From: Steinernema hermaphroditum
Taxonomy: Eukaryota; Nematoda; Chromadorea; Rhabditida; Steinernematidae
Length of the DNA: 64,000 nucleotides
NCBI GenBank assembly: GCA_030435675.1
Contig: CM059622.1
Coordinates: 1,178,001 to 1,242,000 of the forward strand
Reading direction: 5' to 3'
Position numbers and translations under genes: made by a program. The notes beneath the pieces were generated by a model that saw only the letters and a program-made list of their open reading frames with translations, did no database searches and was not told where the DNA came from. How positions within the stretch are numbered: the first letter of the stretch is position 1; each line of letters starts with the position of its first letter. Positions 44,193 through 53,684 of this stretch are shown piece by piece.

Positions 44193-45629
44193 TTATGATG
44201 CGGCACTGTGAACCGGAGCAGCTGCGCCATCCAATGTTCGCTTGCGCTTGCGATCTTCCTTCAATGCGCTCTTCTTCTGGGAACGGTAGATCTAAAAGGT
44301 TTTTTAATAATGAATAAAGGAAACCGGGAAACTGATAACCTTTATTATGCTAGTTCTTATGTTTTGCCAGTTAGCACGCAGCTTGTCTTCCGGTATCGTT
44401 CGGCGGAAGTTATTGACAGTTGAACGAACGTTATTATCCAAAGCGTCAAAAGAAAACCAAGGCTTGACTCCTTTCTGTCGAATAAGGGAAAGAGATGCAG
44501 CATCGTCAAGCGCTTCTGCAGCATTCGAAATTGTTGGTTGAGCCTCGTCGTCCTCCTACAGCAAATAGTTTAGCTAATACAAAAACAGTGTATAACATAC
44601 TGAATCCTCAATATCCAACTCATCGGAATCTGGCAGCTTCTCAGTATCCAAGTTAGCGATTACTTCATCACCAAACGATTTGTCGAGATCCGCATTGGAA
44701 CTCCGACCGATGGAATCCAAGAAACTAAAACTCATACTTTGCACCGAGCTTCCTAGCTGGAGCTTGTTTTTCAAATCAGCAGCAAAGTCCCGATCCACTT
44801 CAAAAAACCGGCCTTCCACAAGGCGTTCAGGAGCTTCTTCCTTCTTGGCTATTTTCTTCGGTGGAGCTTCATTTTCGTCCTTAATACGAGGAAGTAAATT
44901 AGAAAAGAAATAATATGAATACTACCTTCATTTCGCCGTAATTTTCAACCTGCTTCCTTTGGGCCCATTCAACGTGCTCTGGGTTATCAGGATCGAAGCG
45001 AGCAAACTTCATGTCAAGCATCTTCTTCTCCGCCTTCCGCTTTTCTTCAGAGAGTTTGCTGGTTAAATCTTTCCCGACAACCTTCGATAAAATTTCGAGT
45101 TCTGTCTTTTTAACGTGCAATCGCTCTTGATTTTCGCGTTGCTCTTCAGACGGTTCTTCGTCACTGTCTTCAGCGAACCTGTCATCCATTCGGAAACGGT
45201 CGTCGTTCCCGAAGCGAGCTTCCATTGCCATTAGCTTAGCCCCTTTCTTGCCCACGTGTCGATTTTTTATAAACTCATCGACATTTTGTGTGCCATCGTT
45301 TTCCGCATCGCTATCCTCGAACAAAGTCCATTGGTTTTTGTTCTTAGAAGGATCGGCTTCCTCAGTATTCCCTGTTGAATGATACTGCACCTAGAAGCAA
45401 TACAACAATTTAGCCTAATCAAATACAGTTACCACCAACTTACAGTATTCAAGACAATATTTTCGTCATTGTCACTATCTTCAAATACCGTTCGCTTCGA
45501 CTTTACGTCTACGTTTTTCAGTGCTTGTGATATCTGATTTTTTCGCTCGATATCCAGCTTTCGCTTTTCGTATAAGCTTTCCAAGCGTTGAGCTTCTGAC
45601 TTTGCGCGCTTATCCGCCTTACGATCCAT
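44193..45629 (-). CDS. NOL8: NOL8-like nucleolar protein without RRM
   Basis: Five exons (45629-45444, 45390-44926, 44879-44601, 44555-44340, 44291-44193) give 414 residues. The diagnostic block is GAKLMAMEARFGNDDRFRMD followed by DRFAEDSDEE, which is the NOL8 'FG-DDRFRMD-RF' region. RFDPDNPEHVEWAQRKQ corresponds to the YDPTKQDH region of vertebrate NOL8. The N-terminal RRM and long middle of the human protein are absent. Acidic and Lys-rich runs fit a nucleolar ribosome-biogenesis factor. The C-terminus is basic (KEDRKRKRTLDG). One intron uses a TTAAG acceptor at 44,880-44,881. The gene is followed at close range by L10K, so a shared operon is likely. Confidence 0.88.
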
Positions 45630-46199
45630 CGTCGCTGTTCTGAATTACCCTAATCTGAAACTAAAATCTGTTTCACACCGATAAGAGCTTTGACGCCGGT
45701 CACACCAAAGCCATCGCAATCACACGTTCTGAGTGTGATATAAATGTGGCCTATAGCACAGTCAAATTTCGAAAATGTAAAAAAGTTCTCCTGCAAACCA
45801 ATCGCGCATCAAATTCGACGGTTGTCCGCAAAATTACAAAATAAGCGGGATGCTTACAGCGTCAATTCGAATATGTAGATTCCGGAAAGTGGCAGAAATC
45901 TCCTGCCCATTTTTGGCATTTTCTTTCGTTTGAAAACCTAGGGAAAAGTGCGTCGTGCGCTGTGTCCCAGCACGATTACCTTTAACGCCAGTCTGTCTGT
46001 GTCTCGTTTTCGGAATTTGCTTTGTTGGGTCGGTTGTGTCTTTCGTTGTTTGATCTCTTCATGTGGGTGACGGTGCAAAATGCGACCAATTTTATTTAGA
46101 TGGACAAAATAAGGCTAAATTGTACCGAATTGTCATGCTTCAGGTCACTTCGCTCTCCAAACTGCCAGGATGTCAACTACCGCTGACAAGTTCCAACCG

Positions 46200-46226
46200 G
46201 AAGACGTTGGAACTTCCAACGTCTTC
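46200..46226. repeat. Perfect 13-bp palindrome, 1-base centre
   Basis: GAAGACGTTGGAA, C, TTCCAACGTCTTC. It lies 30 bp upstream of the stranded aminopeptidase exon. Confidence 0.85.
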
Positions 46227-46257
46227 TTTGTAACTTTGTAACCCTGTTCGCATTTAG

Positions 46258-46467
46258 AAATGGTGGACGGATTTGCGGTTGAAGGAAGGATTTGCTTCCT
46301 TCATGGAGTACATGTTTGTCGGCAGCAACAACCCAGAGTTCAAAATCTGGCTGCATTTCGTCAATGATGAGTTGGCTGCCGGCTTGTCCCTGGATGCCCT
46401 TCGCAAACGTCAAACGCCAGGCGCGAACATGCAGTTTTATTCGACTTCAAAAATCGAACATCAATAG
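46258..46467 (+). pseudogene. Stranded exon of an M1 (aminopeptidase N-type) metallopeptidase
   Basis: After a CATTTAG acceptor, the frame reads KWWTDLRLKEGFASFMEYMF and then PEFKIWLHFVNDELAAGLSLDAL before diverging and stopping. In M1 aminopeptidases the LxEGFA block follows HExxH and provides the third zinc ligand (the Glu). The HExxH motif, the GAMEN motif and every other domain are missing within several kb on both sides. It is therefore an exon-sized fragment left by duplication or transposition, not a functional peptidase. Confidence 0.8.
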
Positions 46468-46485
46468 GTCTCGAATCATCCAAGT

Positions 46486-46868
46486 TTAGGCGGAGGGGGC
46501 AGCAGCACCAGCGGCATTAGCGACCTCCTTGGCGGCGCCAGCGACCTCGGGAACAGCCTGAGAGGCGACATCTCCGACAACCGGGACTCCACTAGCTGAA
46601 ATCCAGTATTTTTCGTCGAGCCTCAGTGAAATAGCTCACCAGCGCCAGTGACAGACGACAAGAGTCCGGTGACAGTGCTCAAGATCTCCTGAAGAAGTCC
46701 AGTGATGGCGCTGAGGCCGGGAATTCCACCGGCGACGCCTTCAACAGCTCCGTCCTTCTTCTCCTCACCTTGCTCAGCCAGCTGAAAGGATACATTTCCC
46801 TAGTTATCGTATCCTAAACATACAACGACGGCGAGGATGACAAAGAAGAAGAGGGCGAAGAGCTTCAT
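46486..46868 (-). CDS. Small secreted Gly/Ala/Ser-rich protein
   Basis: Three exons (46868-46824, 46781-46640, 46595-46486) give 98 residues. A clear signal peptide (MKLFALFFFVILAVV) precedes a short charged stretch (EQGEEKKDG) and then an apolar repeat-like region (LLQEILSTVTGLLSSVTG) and an Ala-rich tail (VANAAGAAAPSA). No cysteines are present. The family is not recognised; similar small secreted proteins are common in nematode cuticle or gut secretions. The upstream GTGTTGTACAGTG and short 5' leader suggest a tightly spaced promoter. Confidence 0.75.
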
Positions 46869-47134
46869 GACTTTGAGCACTGTGTTGTACAGTGAAGCTC
46901 TGTCTCTGGTGGGCGCTTTTGTATCCATGTATCCTGAGTCGTTGCCACGTCTGCCACGTACAGAGGGAAAACAGAATTTGCATATTGCGCGATTACAGAG
47001 CCGTCAAAAATAGAAAAGGCATCAGATATCAGTTAGACGTGGCATGTGTAGGTGGCAATAACAAAGAGAAAAACGACGATGAAAGTAGAAGAACACTATA
47101 TATGGGCAATGATGTCTTTGAACCAGTGCTGGCG

Positions 47135-47740
47135 GATCGGATTGGAACTCGAAATCCGAAATCCGAATCCGACTTTTCGGAAATCCGAAAAATCTGAAAT
47201 TTTCGGGACTGAAAAACAAGCTAATGCTTCGTTGATATACGGCTGTTCTTGCTCGTCTCTTTCGTTATTCCTTTCGCTCAGTCATCCTGAGGTTCACTAA
47301 AACTCTCAGAATCTTCAGTAGCATCGATATTAAGCTGCTGTTCATTGGGCAAATTTGGAATGCTTCGAGTTTCATCATCGCAATAAGCCAGGCCAAGCCG
47401 AATCCATGACGACTATAGGGCTGCAGGCAAGCACTGGCCTGGTAAATTGTTGTTGAGACATTTGAGCCCCTGACATTTGAGTCCCGGACATTTGAGTTCC
47501 AGAGCTTCAACGAAACAGTGACATTTGCAAACCTTTATGAACTATCTCACTGGTGATTTATCTGCTGATGCTACGATTTATCACAAATTGTGACTAAAAC
47601 CTAGAAGTCCAGGCCAAGCCGAATCCATGACACTATTAGTGATCGGAATTCCATGCAAAACCTTTCAACTTGAGAACGACGAGCTAACGCACGAAGCACC
47701 CAAGATTGTTTTTGAGACCGACAAGATTTTTTTCGTACAT
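47135..47740. repeat. Short degenerate repeats flanking the foldback element
   Basis: 47,140-47,210 is a run of degenerate (a/t)TCCGAA units; a matching run lies at 48,730-48,835. AGGCCAAGCCGAATCCATGA occurs at about 47,392 and 47,612. Tandem TCAAATGTC(c/a)GGG units lie near 47,455-47,500. There is no gene. Confidence 0.55.
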
Positions 47741-48590
47741 ATACTCAGATTAAAAAAACTCTTCGGAGGCTCCTGCCGCGCCTTATAAAGGTCGTATGTT
47801 CGTGCAGCGCCGAAATTTCAATGGGATTTTTGAGTTTGTGGATGAATCGCTTGTTTTCTTTGCGTACGAGGTGTGATTTCGAAGAAACTAAACATTATGT
47901 TGTAGATCTGTCTCTGGCGGATCGTTTGCGCCATCATTGAGCGCCAGAGGTAGAATTTCCACGGAGGAGATAGCTTTTTTCTCACCCCGACTTGTGTTTT
48001 TCCCTAGTTTCTCGCCTTCTACACTGCGCGTCTTGTCCAAACTGGCAGAACAGATCGCGCCGCCCGACCTTGTCATCACAGAATCCATTTGGACCGATAT
48101 GAAAGCTATTCAGCGCAGATCAGATCAATGCACTCAGAACATCGCATTTACACGCAGAGGTCTCGTACCGCGAATGTTCGGTTTTTATTCGCTTTCATTG
48201 TTCTTATTCAAATCGCTTTCATATCAGTCCAAATGGATTCTGTGATGACAAGGACGGGCTGCGCGATCTGTGGTGCCAGTTTGAGCAAGACGCGCAGTGT
48301 AGAAGGCGAGAAACTAGAGGAAAACGGAAGTCGGGGAGATAAGAAAGCTATCTCCTCCGTGGAAATTCTATCTCTGGCGCTCAATGATGGCGCAAACGAT
48401 CCGCCAGTGACGGATCTACAACTTAATGTTGAGTTTTTTTGAAATAACATCTCGTACGCGAAGAAAACACGCGATTCTTGCATAAACTCAAAAATCCCAT
48501 TGTAATTTCGGCGCTGTACGAACATACGATACATATAAGTCGTGGCGGGAGTACTCGCCGTTTTGCCAAGAGTTTTTTTAATCTGAGTAT
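47740..48590. mobile_element. Large foldback (inverted-repeat) element, ~850 bp
   Basis: The left arm (about 47,740-48,105) and right arm (about 48,206-48,590) are reverse complements with ~85-90% identity by eye. Landmarks are GGCGCAAACGATCCGCCAG with its inverse GGCGGATCGTTTGCGCC, and the paired TATCTCCTCCGTGGAAATTC. About 100 bp of unique loop separates the arms. The open frames within the arms mirror each other and have no recognisable domain. It is a non-autonomous foldback transposon or an inverted duplication; no transposase is present. Confidence 0.85.
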
Positions 48591-49251
48591 AGATCCCGGT
48601 CGTCCACTCGTCGTTTTCAACGCGCTGGTTCAGATTTTTGGGTCTCGCCACGGGATTATTGAAGCCGTTTGCAGTTATCGAAAAAGAAACGCAATGAGAA
48701 CATGCAGAAACAGGGAATTCTATGCAAAACCAGACAATCCGAAAAATCCGAATCCGACATTCCGGATCCGAATCCGACACTTCGGATAATCCGAATCCGA
48801 AACCCGAAAAATCCGATCCGAAATCCACCGGCACTGCTTTGAACGCAACCAGTGCACTCATATAACACCGGGTTTCCCGCGTATGCTTCATTTCGTGTGT
48901 GATTTTCGTGTTTTCCATATTTACCACCGCTTTCTCCCAATTTGCAAAATCGAAATGATTTCAGATCTGCAAAACATCACATAATCTGCATAAGTCTAGA
49001 CAGTGCCGCAAGATGCGACTTAAAAACGACACTCGACCCGCCGCAGGAGCAATCTCTGGTCGAAGCGCAGTGCTGATCGGTCGACGGCAGGATTCAAGGT
49101 GCTTACTTCTTCTCGCAGAAGTTCTCGTTGACTTCGCAGCATCATCTCCAACGGTATGTTCCGCTCTACACTCTTTGCGCCGTTCACTGTTCCTATTGCA
49201 GATTTAGTGCAGAACGCTGAGAAAGCACAGCGAGGAGATTGAAGTCACGCG

Positions 49252-51067
49252 ATGAGCTCCATGCAGCAATACAAGCCCAAGACAGATAAAAGGCAGAAAG
49301 AGAAGAGCATTAACAAGTCACTGATGAAGGAGGCTCCATCGCGTATGAGAGAGGTTACGAGAAGAGAAAGTGACACGACAGAGGAGTCAATGATTTCTAC
49401 TTCGACTTCGAGGGAAAGTCTGAATTTGCGAAGGCGCAGGGAGAAGGAAAATAGAGAGCGTATTAAGATAAGGATCGAGAATTTGTAAGTGTTGACAAAC
49501 ATCAATGAACACATAGATTAATGATGATGACTTTAGAAAGAAAAGAGTGAGCGGACTAAAGCTGAAAGATACCGAAACCACGGAAGAGATTCAAACATTG
49601 GGTGAAGACATCACCCGCGAGAGAGATGTACTGAAGGAGTCAGCTAAGGATCTTAATCTTAGGCCATACGCGAAAATGATGGAAAATGAACAGAAAGCGT
49701 TGTCTCAACTCGAATGGCAAGTGTTAAGAAAGAGTGGGTTACGTATATCTACATGTCTTTTAGGTATCATGGCCTCATGCCTCGCGAGGAAATTGAGGAT
49801 CTCCTCAGAAAAGACGGCGACTTCTGCCTGCGCAAGACAGAAGTTGCAAAGTGCGAGCGCTACGCTATTTCTGTCTACTGGTCTGGCCGTGTCCGTCACA
49901 TTTTGCCCAAGCTCAATTGCGACCGTAAGTGGTTTATCAAGGCGAAAGACTTTTCATCTGATAAGCTGGAGAAACTTTTACAGTTTTACATTGTGAGTAT
50001 GTCATCATTTTTATAATCCGTATTGTGCAAGTTTAGACATCCAAATCGGATCTGCTAATTGAAGGAACGAAGCTTCTCAATGGAGTGTCACGTCCCGATT
50101 GGTACATTCTGCATGAGCACGTCAATCTCAAGAAGAAACTCGGCAATGGAAATTTCGGCGATGTCTTTTTGGGCGAGCTGCTCTTGAAAAACTCTGAAAA
50201 AGGTGCCGACTGCAGTGAAAAGGCTTCGTGGAAAGCTAGGAAAAGCCGAGCGTGGAACGTTTATGAAAGAAGCGTCACTTATGCGTAGATTCAATCACGA
50301 CAACATTGTTCGCATTCTGGGTGTCGCACCGCAGCAGGAACCGATAATGATCTTGTTGGAATTGGCCTCTGGTGGCTGTTTGAAAAACCACTGCCGCGAG
50401 AAAACTGATATTACGGTAGCTGATCTTGCCAGGTAAGAATATATGCATTTTACATGAAATACGAATATTAATATTTTTCAGATATTGCCTCGATGCTGCA
50501 CAGGGGATGGAATATCTCTCCGCTCATACGGTCATCCATCGCGATATCGCCGCTCGAAATTGCCTTCTCACGGACAAATTTGTCGTCAAAATATCCGACT
50601 TTGGACTGTCGTGCGCTGACCGAACTGAAGTCAAAGAATCGAAGCTGAAGAACGTGCCCGTCAAGTGGCTTGCGCCGGAGACTCTCAACTTCGGCGTGTT
50701 CACCACAAAGACCGACGTCTGGTCGTTTGGCATCATGATGTGGGAGATATTCTCGCGCTGCAAAACAGACCCTTATCCAGGAATGTCGAACAAAGACACG
50801 AGGGCGATGGTGCAAACTGACGGGAGGTGAGCATTTCGTCGTTAAAGCACATTTAATTTCCTGCTTTTCTTCAGGATGGATCCGCCGGAAGAGGCGCCGA
50901 AACGTTGCGCAGAGCTTATGAAGAAGTGCTGGTTGGCAAAGCCCGAGGAACGACCCGACTGGCCAGAAATCGTACGACGTCTCAGCGAGGAGTGCGGAGT
51001 AGCGCCTCAGAAGTTGGAAAAGACGCCGTCTACTTTCATCGAAGAGACATACTGTGCAGGAGTGTGA
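49252..51067 (+). CDS. SH2-tyrosine kinase with N-terminal charged region; one-base frameshift
   Basis: Six exons (49252-49484, 49537-49722, 49764-49992, 50037-50432, 50482-50826, 50875-51067) would give ~526 residues if the shift were absent. About 140 N-terminal residues are highly charged and helical (RRRREKENRERIKIRIENL). Then SH2 (VYHGLMPREEIEDLL, phosphotyrosine Arg in FCLR) and a tyrosine kinase domain: GNGNFGDV, VPTAVK, HRDIAARN, DFG, APE, DVWSFGIMMWE. Between LLKNSEK and VPTAVK, at about 50,197-50,203 (GAAAAAGGTG), the frame moves by one base with no credible intron. Either an extra base in the sequence or a young pseudogene is possible; the rest is intact. Family as for the kinase at 40.3-41.8 kb. 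Exon 2's donor (GTTAAG) is the phase-compatible choice. Confidence 0.85.
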
Positions 51068-51172
51068 TAAACGTTGCGCTGAGATCTGTTAGGCGCGAAC
51101 TGTTATGGGGAAGTGGTTTTCTAGTTTTTGCCATTATCAAGGCTTTCACTCAGAAAGCAACCTTTCCTGTGT

Positions 51173-51245
51173 GCCACGATAGCTGAGGTGGGAGAGCGTT
51201 AGACTTAAGATCTAAAGGTTACCGGTTCGAATCTGGCTCGTGGCA
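51173..51245 (+). tRNA. tRNA-Phe-like copy with UAA anticodon (likely pseudogene)
   Basis: The acceptor stem (GCCACGA/TCGTGGC) and the anticodon stem are as in the tRNA-Phe at 51,700, but the loop reads ACT-TAA-GA, giving anticodon UAA (a Leu anticodon). The D arm is altered (AGCTGAGGTGGGAG) and the T stem has a mismatch (ACCGG/CTGGC). It is probably a decaying Phe copy; if expressed it would read UUA. Confidence 0.7.
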
Positions 51246-51699
51246 TGCTTGCTACTTTATTGCAAACAATCAAGTGTGTTAGGTCTGTGGGGGTTCGACG
51301 ACGTGGGAATATCCCACTCGCATTGCCTAAAAGCACTAAAACAATGAACCTAACTGAATTATTCCATTCAGGATTCGGTTACATTTACATGTAACTCACA
51401 TGACGCTCTTATCTTCAAACAAGGCGTAAGTGCACTTTACTCAGCTTCCGCAAATCGCATTATGGCCGCGTCTGCTGCATTATTTAGAATGCGTTCGAAA
51501 TGTTGCCGCCCGAAAGGAGCAACTCTAAGGCACCAATTAGGGCCTATTATTCAAAGATGTCTGGTCCTCGGTGTCCTTGGGTCGTTTTCATCGTCGCTGT
51601 CCCTAAACGACAGCGCTTAAGTGCTTGAGTCCGCGAAAACAAATTAATTTACGTTTAGGCGATTAACCTAACTAGTAAGTGAAGGAGTGAGTTTCCACT
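51246..51699. other. Interval between tRNA copies
   Basis: No open frame, repeat or RNA fold was recognised. Confidence 0.4.
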
Positions 51700-51772
51700 G
51701 CCATGATAGCTCAGTTGGGAGAGCGTTAGACTGAAGATCTAAAGGTCGCCGGTTCGATCCCGGCTCGTGGCA
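51700..51772 (+). tRNA. tRNA-Phe (GAA)
   Basis: Full cloverleaf: acceptor GCCATGA/TCGTGGC (one G-U), D arm AGCTCAGTTGGGAGAGC, anticodon loop ACTGAAGA with GAA, T arm GCCGGTTCGATCCCGGC. A and B boxes are intact. Confidence 0.95.
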
Positions 51773-53396
51773 TTTTTGCTCATGCTCAACTGTACTTTTA
51801 TTTTTTTTTCCCAGCAAAACTATTCACGGCACGTTGAGCTTCACCCTTTCCAGCGACGATGTTTACAAACGGCGCCGCCGTGCACATGATGGAATTGTAG
51901 ACGTAAATCACAGTTCAGTGCGCCCATCCCATAAAGCGGTTACGTTAACGTGTTTTTCTTATGGTTCGTTAGTTTTTCGGCGCACCAGATTTACGTAGGT
52001 CGGCAAAGTTCTGCGACGGATTCGTGGGTTTACGTGGCTTGGACTCGGAGATCAGTCTTGCGTGAGAAAGCTGAGTTATTTTGGCACATTCGGTGGATTT
52101 CAAAATAACCAATTTTGGAAATAGACGTCTGTTAGTGATTAGGATCCTTTACTTATCGCGGAGAGTGGTCCATCTTCCTTGGGCGTAACACTCAAGGTCT
52201 TGGTAAACCTCCTTGTCTCAAAGACCCATGGGTAGACAGTCTAGACAGCGTGCCTCGCCCTATCTATAGCGTACATCATTGTACATTCGTGTTTAGTCTT
52301 GGTCGACCTCCCTGTCACACCAATTTTCCGGTGAGCTTTATGAAAATAAGACTCAATATAGACTCGGTTGGAATTGTTGGTTCCCGCCGCGATCTCCCTG
52401 CCACGTCATTGGTCGAATACTATACCTTGCGGAAGTGTTGTCGATTGTTTCTTGTGTGATCCACATCACAACACTTTTCATCTTCTTCTTCCCCCTCTCA
52501 AGTAATGATTTGAGTAGGGGAGACTGGACAGAACGAACAACGACGGGAAATTGGTGCGCAGGCCCAAATCCGATTTGCGAACAAATAACGTTTTTTTGTG
52601 TTTTAGGCAGCTCTTTCGGTTGGCCTTCTTCTTGCTCCGGAGGTTGCGCTTATTTTCGCTAGATGAGTCGGGAACCCTTCGGGGGAGATGCCACTTTATG
52701 CGCATACGCGAGGATGTGGGCATTGTGCGTGGCTACTGAGACGTGCTTCCGTTTCGAGGCGAACGCCTTTGGATTCGAGGGTGGTGGTTCCGGTGTGTTT
52801 GCAGGAAGTGGGCCTTTGTATGGAGTCAAGGTATCCTGGACTCGTCTTTCAAGAAGGGTCCAATTCACCTTGTTCTTCCACGTCCAGATTTGGCCTCCCG
52901 AAGCGCAACACTTCCTCCTGCAATCAGTCATTAGGGATGCGGGCAACATCATTTCCTCTTTGTCCTTTTTTGTTCCTGTGCCCTCTCAGAAAGGCGACAC
53001 ACCGGAAAATCAAAAATTGCACATGACGTTTGTGTCGTCTTCGCGTGTTTCCTTTTTGGGAGAGCGATAAAACCTGGAGGAGTCATTTAGGAAAGAGATA
53101 AAAGTTCAGGATCGACCCCATATTCTGAGTGGAACGATGGCTTTATAACATTGGTTCCTGGTCTACTGGTGTTGTTTCATCGATATCTGCGCAGATATAC
53201 GTGATCTTAACTCTTTGCCCTCTCCGAAATGTAGTATCTAATTTGTCTGGAGCTCTCTTCATTCAAAGTCGTAAAAATGCTCGTTTGTTTTATAGCACTT
53301 CGTGATGAATTCGATAGAAAAACGGACTGCGGAGTATAAGACGGTGGAGTCCGGTCCGTTGTTTGATAGGCGATCAGAGATGTTTGTAGCTGGCAT
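51773..53396. other. Gene-poor interval between tRNA-Phe and tRNA-Trp
   Basis: Overlapping open frames in several phases at 52,535-53,070 (longest 135 codons on +) look like low stop-codon density rather than genes: no splice context, no domain, and all frames equally open. Nothing else was recognised. Confidence 0.4.
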
Positions 53397-53468
53397 GACT
53401 CCGTGGCGCAACGGTAGCGCGTCTGACTCCAGATCAGAAGGTTGCGTGTTCGAATCACGTCGGGGTCA
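53397..53468 (+). tRNA. tRNA-Trp (CCA)
   Basis: GACTCCG/CGGGGTC acceptor (one G-U pair), D arm TGGCGCAACGGTAGCGC, anticodon loop CTCCAGA, T arm GCGTGTTCGAATCACGT. T-run terminator shortly after. Confidence 0.95.
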
Positions 53469-53611
53469 AAATTTTTTCTTTTCATTGGATTATCTATTCA
53501 AACGCGTCTTATTGCTTTTTATTTATTTTTGTTCAAATTTTCAAAATTTGAAATTGGATGAAGTTTTCGTCCAAATACCTATTCACATGGATCGAGTGGC
53601 AGCCCATCAGA

Positions 53612-53684
53612 GCCCCTTTAGCTCAGCCGGTAGAGCGTTAGACTTTTAATCTAACGGCCAAGGGTTCGAATCCCTTAGGGGGCG
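53612..53684 (+). tRNA. tRNA-Lys (TTT)
   Basis: GCCCCTT/AGGGGGC acceptor, D arm AGCTCAGCCGGTAGAGC, anticodon loop CTTTTAA, T arm AAGGGTTCGAATCCCTT. Followed by a T-run terminator. Confidence 0.95.

Noticed and set aside
48208..48927. 239-codon minus-strand frame through the foldback element
   Set aside because: It spans the right arm and degenerate TCCGAA repeats; the reading reflects repeat structure and has no domain.
50152..50202. Intron from GTCTTT to AAAAAG to explain the kinase frameshift
   Set aside because: It would restore phase but delete the conserved second strand of the kinase N-lobe and uses poor splice signals.
52535..53070. Overlapping open frames on both strands
   Set aside because: Three frames are equally open, with no domain, no introns and no leader; likely compositional.
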